Under the pieces are notes generated by a model, which was not told where the DNA came from, did no database searches, and worked only from the letters and a program-made list of their open reading frames with translations. The position numbers were made by a program, and so were the translations under genes. From Corticium candelabrum (taxonomy: Eukaryota; Porifera; Homoscleromorpha; Homosclerophorida; Plakinidae), in NCBI RefSeq assembly GCF_963422355.1, contig NC_085088.1, positions 3,291,847-3,355,846 on the forward strand: a DNA stretch of 64,000 nt. Reading direction: 5' to 3'. Shown in pieces: positions 26,881 through 39,539 of the stretch (its first letter is position 1; every line of letters begins with the position of its first letter).

Positions 26881-27712
26881 GGTCAATCGGCTCTACTGTG
26901 TCCTCTTCCTATCAAGCCTTACCACCAATGCCCAAGTCAAACCGCAAAGATGGAAAACAACAGTCTCTTGATGACTTTATCTCATGTTCAAAAGAATTAC
27001 AGCAGTGATAGTGCTGCTGATGTTATTATACAAGCACAGTCTGACGGAGATGCAGCATGGGTTGAGATTTCTGCAAGGGCGAGGGCTGGTGCATGGCTCG
27101 ATGTCATCCCAACTTCTGTTAGGCACGCCATAAGAACAAATAAATTTTCTTTAGCGTCTTACCTGAAGTTGTGAGTGGCTCTACCTTTCACTTTTGTGTG
27201 ATTGTGGGCATGACTTGGATTAAAACGGATACCATATCTTCTAGCCTGTAAATATGGGTGGACCTGGTGGTCTCACATTTCAGTCTTAAATGGGTGGAGT
27301 GATCGAGTGCCTGTCTGACCTTCACCTTTCCCATCAAACAGAACCAAGACATCAATACATCTATACTGAAGACCGTTCTGACACTACAATGCTTGATCCA
27401 AATACTGGACAGAATTTGGTTCTTGATGTTTCACTTGCTCATCCATGGAGTCAGAACATTATTAGGACGGCTAGCAGGGAAAATGGTCATACTGCCACGA
27501 CAAGAGAAGATAACATAATACAAACAATATTCAGAAGAGCTTGTTCCATGAGGTTGTATATCAAGATGTGTTTCTCTTGTGATAAACATTTTGAGAGGTG
27601 GGACTCAAAGCAGAGAATGTTTTGCAGCATTTGTCACAACAGTTTGTAAATCTAGAATCCAGTTTTCATGTTGGTGACGTATTGGAGAAAAAGATTGTCT
27701 AAGACAGACCTT
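26881..27712 (+). pseudogene. RLE-type LINE remnant, copy D
   Basis: Reading across frameshifts: ARARAGAWLDVIPTSVRHAI, RTNKFSLASYLKL, DRSDTTMLDPNTGQNLVLDV followed by SLAHPWSQNIIR, FERWDSK and a final TYWRKRL. These align in order with the 426-codon LINE ORF at 46139-47419 (GKGAGAWLDSIPS, NVELDVALAHPWSQ, FGGWGEE, THWRRRL). It belongs to the same family but is much older, with frameshifts and a missing zinc-knuckle segment. It follows directly on a CTGT-type tetranucleotide tract. Confidence 0.65.
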
Positions 27713-28429
27713 TTGACAGGGCGTGGCACTAACGACGTCATCGCCGACCGAGCGAAGACTTGATTCGCTTTGGATGCATCGGCGTTTGTTAATTAATAGC
27801 GTGAGTCCACAGCGAAAGCAACAATTTTTCTTTTGAACTTTTACCGGCACCTATAGCGATGTATCGAATCAGGTAAGGCCTCATTAGGACTCGGTTCTTG
27901 TGTGTGTTTGTGTGTTTTGCAGTAATGAACAACCTCTTTCTGATCTCATTCGTCACTCTTCCGTGTCATTGTGAGTGATGATGTAACATTGAGACTTGAC
28001 AGACGTGAAATGCGGGTACAAACGAGCGTACGTAATCTATGATGCGTGTTCTGGTGGTACGCATTTGCCAAATGGTTTGGTTTGTGCCTCCTGCATACTT
28101 TCTAGAAAGTGCGGCGTTTAGGGAATGACTGACGTGAAGGAAAAGTCTTTAGACAAGTCTGGTGGTTCTGAGTGCCTGTAAGAAGAGAATATGCATGATT
28201 TCATCTTGAGATAATGTCCTAGGCTGTAGCTGTCATACAAATGAGCTAGTCACTCAGTGTTGCTGTACTGTGTTTACCTTATGGAGTGTGTAGTTGCCGT
28301 GCTATCATGGTGTTTGCTGTGTTTCTGAATGTACCAATTTATCTGCCAAAGGAAATATTTGAAGTTTTTCACATGGAAATTTTTGTCACATGGCTAGACA
28401 TTATTTAAAGAGGCTTTTCCAAAAGAGAC

Positions 28430-28690
28430 GTGCATCAATGATGCAACAAAACTTTTTACAGGACGTCATTCAGAGAGGGGTTTGCAATCAGCTTCCTCTT
28501 CTAGTTACAAACACCACCACACTGTGAAAGCATTAGTTGCAATATCGCCATGTGGTCATGTTATGTTTGTGTCACGACTATTTACTGGTGCCAAATCAGA
28601 CAGGGAACTTACCAAGTAGTCTGGTTTTCTCAATAAATTGGTGCCTGGAGATCAAGTCATGTGCTACCTTCTTTTCTAAAAGGAGGAGGT
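28430..28690 (+). pseudogene. DDE_Tnp_4-type transposase remnant
   Basis: From about 28498 one frame reads SYKHHHTVKALVAISPCGHV, MFVSRLFTGAKSDRELTK, stop, SGFLNKLVPGDQV. This matches the part of the DDE_Tnp_4 superfamily (PIF/Harbinger and ISL2EU-like transposases) with 'YKxHHTVKxLxxISPxG...FVSxLYxGxxSD' around the second catalytic Asp. A TAG interrupts the frame and the DRGF motif is missing. Upstream sequence (27.97-28.4 kb) may include the rest of the element but I could not follow it. Confidence 0.6.
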
Positions 28691-31000
28691 CAGTTTACTG
28701 AGAAGCAAGTCATTAAATGCTGACAAGTGGCTTCTCATAGAATCGACGTAGAGAGGTGATCAGACGGATAACGAACTATAGAATTCTGCTATGTATAAAT
28801 AACACTTAATTCAAGCATGAATCTTTTAGATAAGGTATTTACTGTTTGTTCATATCTAACTAATTTGCATCCACCTCTTGTATCATAGATTTAATTTTGT
28901 ACGGTAGATTAATGCTAATTAGTGTCATTGATATCAATTTTAGTTTGTAGAGGTCAACATATTGGCTTTTGCTTTCATTCTGTCCTCTTGTGCGTAATTC
29001 TCCAGCGTAGAGATCGTACGATACCGTTGGAACATGTAGGGAACCAAATTTCCCTATGAAGCAGTATCTTACTGGCTTCATACGCATCAGTACAAAGGTT
29101 CGACTTACAAAACCAAAGTAGGGTATTCCCCTTTGCTCTTGGATATCTAGTGTCCCTTTCTTAGGAGATGGTAGGTCTAATGTGTTCTACTTTTCATACG
29201 ACATTTCCTATAAACAAGCGTTTCTGACCTCTCTTTGCTTTAGTAACAAACAGGAGTAACATGCGCTGGTCTAGATTCATACTGCAGGGCTGGATCCAGA
29301 GGGGTTCAAGGGGTTTCAACCCCCTCTTTTCCAATAGGCGTGGTTTAATAATTTTATTAAATTCCATTAGAAAAGAGAAAATTAGTAATGCTATAAATAG
29401 CTGCTAACGGTGAACCTCCTCTTTCAAAATTCCTGGATCCGGCGCTGTACTGTAGACATACCTAGCCTCGTACCCAGGCCCTCTTGCGCGCCCAAGCCTC
29501 AGATAAATGTAGCGCCAGTTACAAAATCAGCCGCACGTTACCCCTGTTTGTTACTGAAACAAAAGGAAGGTTAGGAACACTTGTTTATAGCAAATGCCGT
29601 ATAAAAAGTGGAACAAAATAATTCTACCATCTCACGAGAAAAGGAAACTAAATATCCAATAGCCGAGCGGAATACCATAGTTTGATTGCGCAAGTCGAAC
29701 CTTTTAATCTAGATAGCGTAGCAAGCCAGTAAGATACTGCTACATAGAAAAATAAAATTTTCCTAGATATTCAAACGGCACTGTACAATCTCTATACACT
29801 GCAGAGAGTGATGAGAAATTGGCTAGAAATACATAGAAACATGTCTTAAAAGTTGATTTTAGCACTAGACGTCGAGATTCTATGCTCAAAATCTTTACAA
29901 AGTGTCTAAATTTGCTCGGAAAATGACGATTTAGCGTGTTTCGGGCATCCGAAACTAGAAGTCGTTACTTCACTCTACTCTGACGACTACCGCGGCTACG
30001 CACGAAACACGACGACGCTGCCCATACGAGTGTTTGAAAGATGAGATGTTAGGCTACTGCAAAAAAATTCTGTTTCTGTCTGTGCTTTGGCAGCTCTACA
30101 CGAGAGGCCATCCGAAACTAGACGTATTGTCCGGGTCTAGAAATAGGTGTGGTAGACGTCTAGTCGAGTCTCGTTCTCGCTAGAACGAGCCAAATCCATT
30201 GATTGTCACGGATCAAGAATAGTTACCTAGCGTCTCTACGTTGCCCCAGATTCCATACTTACACAATTGCGTTGGACCAAGATCTCGCGTCTCAATCCCA
30301 ACATCCAAAACCAGATACGGGACTCTACATATGGGCTATGTTTTGAAGGTTAGTCACGTGTGATTCTAATTTGAACTTCAGGAAGCGATCGTCTGCAACA
30401 TAATTCTTTAATGAGTAAAGGCAGTGAGGTAATTGTAGGTTCTATAAAGAGGTCTGATGTACAGTGCGTCGATGTCGGTTTCTATCTATCTCTACAGTAA
30501 ATTGTCGTATGTACAGTAGGCATGTAGGCATGCCACTGCATCCGTTGTAGGACTTGCTTTGAATGGGTAATCTTTCAGGCACATCAGTTCTAGATGTAGA
30601 TGTACGTGCGCGACGTAGGGACATTTCAGAGTCCCGGTGACGCACACACCCCTCAACATGTGACACGACAATCTTAGAGGCTCTAGACACACATTTTCGT
30701 ATCTGAAAGATATAAAAAATTTAGATACCTATTCACAAGGTTTTTTAAGCGTGCTCAAGCGATACAATTGTAAGGAATTTGAGGTGTGGTCTCCGAGCAC
30801 ATTCGCTGCAATCAGTAGACAGTATCATTATGGTACGCACTGACTCTGGGCACACGTATACGGTAGAGAAGTTCGTATCTAAGACTTAGTCTTGGTAGTC
30901 GAACCCTCTCCAGCGTCCAGCGATAAAGAGACTGGTGAGACTACTTGCATGACTATTGACAACTAGTAAAGCTCAACTCTGTACCATGCACCCCAACACC
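28691..31000. other. No gene recognised
   Basis: Apart from one short MITE at 29284-29447, this stretch holds no frame with a recognisable domain. 30390-30800 resembles parts of 8.40-8.90 kb, 24.85-25.13 kb and 63.35-63.60 kb and is a dispersed repeat. A fragment starting TAGCCTCGTACCCAGGCCCT (near 29463) is a solo end of the TAGCCTCG element family. Confidence 0.5.
29284..29447. mobile_element. Short MITE with CAG...CTG ends
   Basis: Left end CAGGGCTGGATCCAGAGG, right end inverse CAGCGCCGGATCCAGGAA. Both sides are flanked by TACTG, a likely target duplication. At 164 bp it encodes nothing; a hAT or similar origin is possible. Confidence 0.6.
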
Positions 31001-32032
31001 TAGCCTCGTCCCCAGACTCTCTCGCGCTAGTCTTGTCCGGTGCCTGTATGACAATTCCAGGCGCGAGAGAGTCTGGGATCATCCCGCCTACTTCCTGCCA
31101 TATCTCCTTTCTAAATGCTCACTAAGTGTCACCCCCGACGTCATCAACTGTCACCCCAAACGTCATCAAGTGTCCCGTAACTTCAAAATCTGATTAGCGT
31201 TAGTCTAGTCCAATAAACGTACCACAGTGGATGCTATGACCATTGTTTGGTGTTTGTGGCATATCTAGCACTTGCAGACAACTGAAGCATGTTGAAAAGG
31301 TAAGACTATGGAGTATTGGTGACGGTTTTCGTGTAGGCTTGTAGTCTGAGATTTACAAGTGGCGGATCCGGAGTGATGAGTGATGACCTTTCTACGTAGT
31401 TCACACGAGGCCATTAGCGTTTGTGCGCAGACTAGACTCTGTAGCAAAAAGCGCGCAATGGCAAGGGAAGGGGTTGATCTTGATATGAAACTACCGTCTA
31501 CTCTTCAAGTATGAAAACAAATACATCTTTTCGCGAAAGAATAGCCCTGGAAGCTTCAAGTTGACCCTCCAGACGGTAGTTTCATGTCAAGATCAACCCC
31601 TTCTCTTGCCATTGCGCTCTTTTTGCTACAGAGTCTAGTCTGCGCGCAAACGCTAATGGTCGCGTGTGAACTAGCTAGAAATCATCACTCCGCCAATTGT
31701 AAATCTCAGACTACAAGCCTACACGACACTCGTCACCAACACTCCATAGACTTGCCTTTTCAACATGCTTCAGTTGTCTGCAAGTGCTGGATATGCCACA
31801 AACACCAAACAATGGTCATAGCATCCACTGTGATACGTTTATTGGATTAGACTAACGCTAATCTGATTTTGAAGTTACGGGACACTTGATGACGTTGGGG
31901 GTGACACTTAGTGAGCTTTTAGAAAGGAGATATGGCAGGAAGTAGGCGGGATGATCCCAGACTCTCTCGCGCCTGGAATTGTCATACGGGCACCGGACAA
32001 GACTAGCGCGAGAGAGTCTGGGGACGAGGCTA
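31001..32032. mobile_element. 1.0-kb foldback element (palindrome)
   Basis: 31001-31499 and 31571-32032 are inverted copies, separated by a loop of about 70 bp. Ends are TAGCCTCGTCCCCAGACTCT and the inverse. Within each arm, CAGACTCTCTCGCGC also occurs in both orientations. The left arm has a small extra tandem copy of a GTCATCAACTGTCACC block. Frames open on both strands (for example 31584-31850) are mirror images of one another, so I do not call genes. It ends directly at a (CA)n tract. Confidence 0.85.
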
Positions 32033-32040
32033 CCAACACC

Positions 32041-32176
<136 letters not shown>

Positions 32177-32947
32177 TCTTCCTCCTCCTGTATTGCTTCC
32201 GTCTAAACGGACACGCTATCTCTTCAGTGGGGACAAAGACAGAGTCATAAAAAGTTTTTCCTTGAGTAGCGATGCATTTGTGTATTGCATAGCCTCCTTT
32301 GCTTCGAAAGTACTTCTTACTAGATGTCTGGCATTCAATGGCTCCTTTTGCTCATGTATAGGTTTTTCTCTTTCAGCAATGCATTTGTGTCTCTTCAAGT
32401 TACTAATGCGTCTGAAACCTCTGTGGCATTCAGGGCAGACAACAGTTTGTAAATCAACATTGCCAGATGACACTTGACTAGACTCCAGACAGGCATGGTA
32501 ATGGTCTCTCCAGGCAGATCTTGAGTTATTTGCAAAGTCATATCAACAGCTTTCTAGAATGGTCATATCATTTAGTTTTTTCTAATTATGTCTTTCCAGC
32601 GTTTCTTAGGGCCACCTTGTTGACGTTGTCTGATAACCACCCAAAGAAGCACATCTTGGGAATTCGATGGTTGGGCATTCGAGCCAAATGCCCTAACCAT
32701 TGCATACGTCGTCTTATAAGTTTGATGTTTATAGTGTCAGGATCTCCCCTTAATTGTCTTATTGTTTTATTTGAGATAATAATTTCCCACTGTGTTGTGA
32801 TAGAGATTCCAAGACACGACCGGAGACATCTATTATAAAAAGAGTTTACTTTCTGAAGATGTTTCTTCAAGGGGTTCACAATTCAGAGCCATATAATAGT
32901 GTAGAGAGCACACAAGCATCATATATTTTGCGTCTGTCAATGTAAAG

Positions 32948-34291
32948 TCATACATCAATTATCGGGCACTCCCAAATATCGGACACTGGCGTACGGAAAC
33001 CAGACGAAGATTTCTTGTATCTAAAACATGAATGTAGAGAGTAGTCACACGGTAATACGACGTGCTATATTCAGCTTGATCACTTGGCATATTGCTGTTC
33101 ACAGTGACAAAATAGAACGTCCGCTGCTGGACACGCCCATCAAATATCGGACAGCCGCCGATTTTTGCTTTCGACAGTTCCACAGTTTACTGTCTGCACC
33201 TTGAAATAATAGGTACATGTCTCTTCTACTCGCAGTGATAACAACAGATCGGCAACTTTGCACGTTGCTCTTCAGGAAGCTGAGAAGAGGGGCGGGTCGT
33301 GGTCTCTATTAGCTAATTAGCTAACGGACACCCAAGTTTGGTTGATGCGAGTGCAAATAGGCGGGAACCGCGATGAATTGTGTTAATACTGACTGCAGAC
33401 GTTTTCTAAATGCTCAACGAGCATGAAGAGCCTTTGACTCGTCTCTGTATCGAAAGAATTAGCTAGATATGGCCGTCCACAAAGATATGAAATAACCTAC
33501 AGCCGCTAAACTGAGAACATTTATAGCCCTTCAATATTTAGCACGTCCTAAACATCGCCATCGTTCGCGAACAAATGAATCTAGAGACAGCTGTAGTACA
33601 GAGCAGTATATAGCCTCGCGTAGCCAGACCCTACCACGGCGTCATACGTCCACTTGACATCTAGAACACGGATTTTGCGATCGTAGTTGTCTATTCCGCA
33701 TCTATATTGACCATACAAGCACCATAGGAATTATTTCAAGATCTAATTTTTTCTCCAAATATTTCTTTTGCTTGATACAGAGACGAGTCAAAGACTTTCC
33801 GTGCTTGGTGGGCATTTAGTAGACGTCTGCAGTCAACATTAACACAATTTTTCACGGTTCTCGCCTATATTGCACTCGCATCAAGCAAATCGGGTGTCCG
33901 ATATTAGTTAGAGAACAAGGCCCGCCCTTCTTCCTGAGATTCCTGAAGAGCAACTTGGAAAGCTGCCGATCTGTTGTTATCACTGCAAGTAGAAGAGACA
34001 TGTACCTATTATTTAAATGTACGGACAGCGAACTGTGGTACCGTCGAAAGCAAATACCGACGGCTGTCCGATAATTTGATGGGCGTGTCCGATATACAGG
34101 AAAAGCAGCGGAAGTTCTATTTTGTCACTGTGAACAGCAATACGCCAAATGATCAAGCTGAATCTAGCACGTCGTGTTACGGTGTGACTATATTATACTG
34201 TCTACATTGATGCCTTAGATACAAGAAATCTTCGTCTGGTTTCCTTACGCCAGTGTCCGATATTGGAAAGTGTTCGATAATTGATGTATGA
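32948..34291. mobile_element. 1.34-kb foldback element with ~515-bp arms
   Basis: The left arm begins TCATACATCAATTATCGGGC and the inverted right arm begins TCATACATCAATTATCGAAC. The arms (32948-33460 and 33775-34291) align throughout, for example AACCAGACGAAGATTTCTTG, TTGCTGTTCACAGTGACAAA and AATAGGTACATGTCTCTTCT. The centre (about 315 bp) contains TAGCCTCGCGTAGCCAGACC, an end of another element family. It splits the minus-strand LINE reverse transcriptase; GACT occurs on both flanks and may be the target duplication. No transposase is encoded. Confidence 0.85.
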
Positions 34292-35672
34292 GTCTAGTCA
34301 GATTTTTATCCACAAACACAGCTTTACGTAAAGCTCCAAATGTCCTGGATGCTTTCGTAATTCTGCAATCTACATCCAAGTCTAATTTTTCTGAAGCTTC
34401 AGTTGTGGATCCAAGATACGTGAAATCTAGTACATATTTAATGTCAACATGTTCAGTATGTATGGGACTGCAATCTTTGGAACATACCTCCCTACCTGCA
34501 GCCATTACCTTAGTTTTCGGGATGCTTAGTGATAAACCAAAATCTTGACTTGTCTTCATACATTCAGTCACCGCTCTCATAGCCTCTGATATACTAGTAG
34601 TTGACAGCAGGGCAGCATTATCCGCATAGATATTGAGAGTCAGTTAGCAGCATTTCAGTAGAATTGCGCATGTATCTCCGAAATAGCTTTTTGTCATACT
34701 TGTCATTGATCATGACACCTACACTAGGATCCTGTACTCTTGTACTCCAGCGTTCCATTACAAAACACGCGCATAGATAAAAAGCACAGGAGCCATGCAG
34801 CAGCCTTGCCGTAGTCCGTTATCAACACTGATTGGCTCTAGCAAGGTTCCATTTAGTTTGATTTGAGCTGTCGTTCCGTCATGGAATGATCTGATGATGT
34901 CAATGGTGTGGTCTGGAACTCCAAGCTTCTCTAATGCTAACCACATGGCTGAGCGTGGAACAGAGTCATACGCCTTTTTTGGATCTACAAAAATTGAAGA
35001 ACGATTTAGCGTTATGTTCCCACGACTTTTCAAGAAGTTGACGCACTGTGAAAATCATATCTGTGCAGCTCTTTGAGCCTCTGAAACCACACTGTGACTC
35101 TGGTAGTACCTCCTCAGCAAGATTTTGTAATCTTGTTCGAATGATGGAGGCTACAAATTTCCCAACCATGTCCATCAGGGCAATGCCTCTTCAATTGTCA
35201 CAGCTTGTGAGATTGCCTCTCATTGGTATAGGGACCAAAACAGCATTTGCCCAATCTTTAGGAACAGATTTCTCTTTCCACACTGAGTAAACTAAATCGA
35301 GTAAATGAGTCAAGAAAAGGTCATCAGCACAAGCAACATTTATCGTTTCTGGCAGAATTCCTGAACTTCCTGCCGACTTACCATTTTTAGACTATTCACT
35401 GCCGTTTTCAGATCTTAACTACATGGCAGGTCATAAAATTCAGATCGATATGGTCTCTGTTCAATTTTTTCCAATTTGGCAGCATCAAAGCTACTTACGA
35501 CATTCAATACTTTTGTAAAATGGTGTCTCCACTGCTTTTGCTGTGCACTGGTCTTGGCAACTATTGCAGTTTACATTGGAGCAAGGCCATTACGACTACG
35601 CTGCATTTCTCTTATGCATTTCTACAACTTTCCATCAAACTTTTGTTTTAGGGCCTCCTCAGCTTTTGCTAG

Positions 35673-35720
35673 TCTCGCGTAGCCAGACCCATTTCCGCCG
35701 CGCTCGGCGAAATGGGGTCT
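35673..35720. mobile_element. Small TAGTCTCG hairpin
   Basis: TAGTCTCGCGTAGCCAGACC is followed by an inverted CATTTCGCC pair and GGGGTCTGG. It is of the same family as 14010-14102 and sits within the LINE. Confidence 0.55.
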
Positions 35721-35774
35721 GGTGAACAGGCTTTGATGTCGCTGTGTGCCGCCTAGCCAGAAATCGGCTATCTA

Positions 35775-36510
35775 AAGACAAGATTTAGTTTCTTAAACGC
35801 TTCACTAAAGACCAGACTGGTATGCAAGCAGTGCAATCCTATCTCATTAGCTTCTCTTGTTTCGTAGAGAACAACTCGAAGACTACAGCTAAAGTCGTTG
35901 CTGTTTGTGAAATCTGCATGTCTACAGCAGCAATTATATGCGGCCGCTGGAACGTTGACGTCGGCAGGCTCGAAGTCGTACGTCTAGCATTGTGCGCTTG
36001 TGTCACAACGGCGACTGAATGCGAACGCACAGAATGGATGTGAACATACTCGATGCTGTTTGATGTTTTGACATCTAAAGCGACCGCAGACAGTCCAGAG
36101 TGAGTGATATCTGGTCCTGGAATTGAAGGGCTTGGAGCTGACGTCATCGAAGTCGTCTTTCTCTGTTTGGGTAATCATTTCATGTGTTTTGTGCATTGCT
36201 TTACATCGAGTACGTTCGCATTCAGTCTTCATTGTGACACAAGCGCACAAACGGTAAGTACGACGTCGATCATGACAGATTGCGTAGGAGATGGAAGCTT
36301 AGCCTGTCGACGTCAACGTTCCAGCGGCCGCGTTTATTTAATTGTTGCTGTAAACATGTAGATTTCACAAACAGCAACGACTCTAGCTGTAGTGTTCGAT
36401 TTGTTCTCTACGAAACAAGAGAAGCTAATGAGATAGAATTGCACTGCTTGCATACCAGTCTCGTCTTTAGTGAAGCGTCTAAGTTAAGAAACTAAATCCA
36501 GTCTTTTGCT
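35775..36510. mobile_element. 0.7-kb foldback element
   Basis: About 260-300-bp arms in inverted orientation: GATTTAGTTTCTTAAACGCT and CTATCTCATTAGCTTCTCTT on the left, with inverse copies near 36400-36500. Both arms contain GCGGCCGCTGGAACGTTGAC. The centre is about 36040-36205. Open frames in the arms are mirror images, not genes. Confidence 0.75.
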
Positions 36511-36775
36511 ACAAACCATTTGTTCTTTGCTGTTCAGACTGCCAACCGTGCCATTCTACAAGCCTCTGCAAACATTTGACGATCCAAGGCGTTGCTTGTA
36601 CCAAGCAATTTGATGTACAATTTGTTTCTCCTTTGAAGTAAGGCCCCAAGGACTTCTATGTTGTCTCTAAACCAGTCAGGGTGTTTCCTCTCTTCATTAC
36701 CTAGAACAGACGCGGCTGTCTCAACTAGTGCAGATTTTATTAGCAAACATTTCCCCTTCCACAGTCTTAGTGTTT

Positions 36776-37045
<270 letters not shown>

Positions 37046-37331
37046 ACAGTGACACACATCAAGAGACCAATACGCCCAGAGAGCTAATGAATACAAACTT
37101 AATTAGTTAAGAGTATAGCCACGATGCTATTAGAGACACATGTATCTGGGGTGTGTGTTAAAACATTTTTAGAAATGCTTATTCTAGTTATTCCGTATTT
37201 GTTATGGTTATAACGTTGGACTGGACTCGGTACTAAAGCGGTACAATGATTTGTAACAACTTTTGTATACATTCTTGCAGCAACATGACATCTAATTCTT
37301 ATCTAGTATGCTTAGCGTTGTTATTCAACAG

Positions 37332-37748
37332 GTCAGTCTACCATTTTCACGCCATTATATCACCAACGCTTCAGGAAAAACCGTTTACGTCTACGGTGTG
37401 ATATTACGTGATCCTGTCCACTTTGATATTGATCTGTTTACGACTCCAGAAGGAAACGACAGTGGAATCGCCCTTCACATCAGCGTTCAATCTGCTGAAA
37501 ATGCTGTCTTTTTTAATTCTAAGATTGACGATGTGTGGGGTAAACAGCTGAAGGCAGATACATTTCCATTCCAAACAGAAGAAAATTTTTTGCTCACCAT
37601 AGCAACCACAGAAGAAACATATGACATCAAAGTGAACGAGGCACATCTTTATTCCTTTAAGCACAGAGTGCCGCCACAAGAGGTGAAACGCTTTGGCATC
37701 AGTCAGCAATCAGAAGATGGAGTCAAGATTACTCAAGTGCTTGTATCA
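37332..37748 (+). CDS. Galectin domain exon, unit B
   Basis: Acceptor TTATTCAACAG, donor GTAAGA, 417 nt, phase 0 at both ends. It encodes VSLPFSRHYITNASGKTVYV, VHFDIDLFTTPEGNDSGIAL, HISVQSAENAVFFNS, VWGKQLKADTFPFQTEENFL and SFKHRVPPQEVKRFGISQ. It is very close to unit A; the usual WGxE position is again not glutamate. Its trefoil exons are 1.0 kb downstream. No signal-peptide exon was found upstream: the sequence between the (CA)n and this exon is the same non-coding flank as in unit A. Confidence 0.8.
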
Positions 37749-37779
37749 GTAAGATATGAAAATTGAATATGTGTGCGCT

Positions 37780-37888
<109 letters not shown>

Positions 37889-37979
37889 ATGTATTTTCTA
37901 TATATGCATTTTGTATATATGCATGCACGTATGCATGTATGCTCTAAAGGAACACTTCACCGATTGGCACGAGCAGTAG

Positions 37980-38650
37980 ACGTTAACGTACGCTAAGGCC
38001 TTGGGCTGCGGACCCAACGCAGCGCAGCGCATTGTTTTGGTCTTGCTTTCCGAGGCCAACTACTAGAGCACAAGAGACGGGTCTAGAAGCTTCACGCGAC
38101 TCTGACAGTGACAAAGAGAACAAGTTACAGTTCTTAAGCGATTCAGTCGTTCGTACGTTGTAGACTCCACGTGATCGTCTTGAAGGACTTGCCATCGCTC
38201 GGGCACTTTCCTCCGTCTACGAACTGAGGCCATACTACAGTACAAAAAGGCTTGCGTGATGCGAAAAACACACGGAAACGTGCGTCACCGCACATAATCA
38301 CGAGACACAAGTGCTACAGCCGAACCATAGCCGTATGTGTGCTTTTCGCCGTCGATTAAAGGTGAGTCTGTGAAAGCAAGTTTTACTTTCGCCTAAGGAG
38401 CTATCAAAGTTTACACGAAGCAGGAAAACAAAACCTACACTTATTGGACGTTATTTGTAAAACCGCCTTGTACGTTTTTGTTTTCAAACCTTAGCATAAT
38501 GCTTAGCTATCCAGTTTGCTCTGAGATAGCGCCAAACTTTCCAACTTGATGTGTGACCAGAAACGTTTAGCGTCGAGATCGGAGTCAGAGATGCACGAAC
38601 CAGTGAAGGGTTCCTTTAAGAGAATGCAATATATATAACCCTGAACACTA
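37980..38650. other. Insert in the intron of unit B, no gene
   Basis: Units C and D lack this stretch of about 600 bp. It has no recognisable domain or terminal repeats that I could define. Confidence 0.4.
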
Positions 38651-38760
38651 TAAGAGCCGTGATTGCACGGTTCATTTGTTTGCTTACAATGCCGTTTTGT
38701 TTGTCTGTTTGCCTTTTAATTAAGTTCACTAATGACGTCAATATCTGTTTTGCGGTCTAG

Positions 38761-39306
38761 GGTTCGTGGATTCTTGCCTCACTAAATGATGTGCAGGTGG
38801 TATTAACCAGCGCTGCTTCAACTGTTCCTCAAAAGTATCTATTTGTACAGAGTGATGGAAGAACTGTTGGCACTACTGCAACCAAGTCATGTGATACAGG
38901 TAATACACAGTATGTACGCTGCATCTGACCATGGGAATTTCATGTGTATTATACGTAGCGAAATTTACTCTCACTGGTAACAGCAATCCGTACAAGCTAA
39001 GAAACGATAAATTCTCTGACAAATTTTTGACAATCAGAGAGAATGAACTCTTTGCCGTATGAACACATGATTAATTTTATTAATTGATTTACTTAATTAA
39101 CTCAATGTTAATTTTTTAAATGACAGGAACTTGATGATTCTGCTGGTTCTTATGATGAGTTTTATGTCACACAAACCAATGATGAATACTATACTTTTGA
39201 GTCTTATGAAACTTCAAGGAGCTACATTGGCGTCAACCAGTCAGGAAATATTGTACCACCGGACGAAGTAGACAGTTCTGAATCCAATTTCTACAACAGT
39301 TTGTAG
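38761..39306 (+). CDS. Beta-trefoil domain, unit B (three exons)
   Basis: Exons 38761-38899, 38959-39056 and 39127-39306, phases 0, 1, 0, ending at TAG. Encodes GSWILASLNDVQVVLTSAAS, QKYLFVQSDGRTVGTTATK, AKFTLTGNSNPYKLRND, FSDKFLTIRENELFA, EYYTFESYETSRSYIGV, NQSGNIVPPDEV and ESNFYNSL. It is the most diverged of the four complete units and ends earlier than unit A. With the galectin exon 37332-37748 it gives 278 codons including the stop, all in frame, but lacks a start exon. Confidence 0.7.
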
Positions 39307-39539
39307 CCGTGCCAATCATCACAACTGCATGGTTAGGTTGCAAACTGGATGCAAGGCACATCAATTATAATATCTAGCTATACTATGACGAGTGTAGGTG
39401 CGCGTGTGTGTGTACGAGTAGCATATGAAATTGACTCGCGTGTTTGAATGCTTTGCCATGTTCTAGATACCGATTATACTCACTAACTGCATGATTATCT
39501 CGTTTCCTCACTTTGACAAATTATTAAGTTAATTATTTA

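Larger units (their letters stand above)
32216..36775 (-). pseudogene. Non-LTR retrotransposon ORF2, interrupted by foldback elements
   Basis: On the minus strand, pieces in order give HPDWFRDNIEVLGALLQRRN (36.6 kb), GKSAGSSGILPE (35.4 kb), NWRGIALMDMVGKFVASII and ESQCGFRGSKSCTDMIF (35.1 kb), FVDPKKAYDSVPRSAMWLAL (34.97 kb), NGLRQGCCMAPVLF (34.8 kb), IYADNAALLS (34.6 kb), LGSTTEASEKLDLDVDCRI, KAVFVDKNL (34.3 kb), then RCLRSCLGISITTQWE and RRRMQWLGHLARMPNHRIPK (32.65 kb), and a C2H2 finger VCPECHRGFRRISNLKRHKC (32.4 kb). This is a reverse transcriptase with a C-terminal zinc finger. It is dead: the catalytic YADD is YADN, frames are broken, and two foldback elements (32948-34291 and about 35775-36510) plus a small hairpin (35673-35720) interrupt it. 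The upstream end stops at the (CA)n tract of galectin cassette B. Confidence 0.85.

Noticed and set aside
31584-31850. 88-codon ORF with an apparent signal peptide start (MSRSTPSLAIALFLLQSLVC)
   Set aside because: It lies in one arm of a palindrome and its mirror image is the ORF at 31265-31447. No splice sites or domain; hydrophobic start is probably chance.
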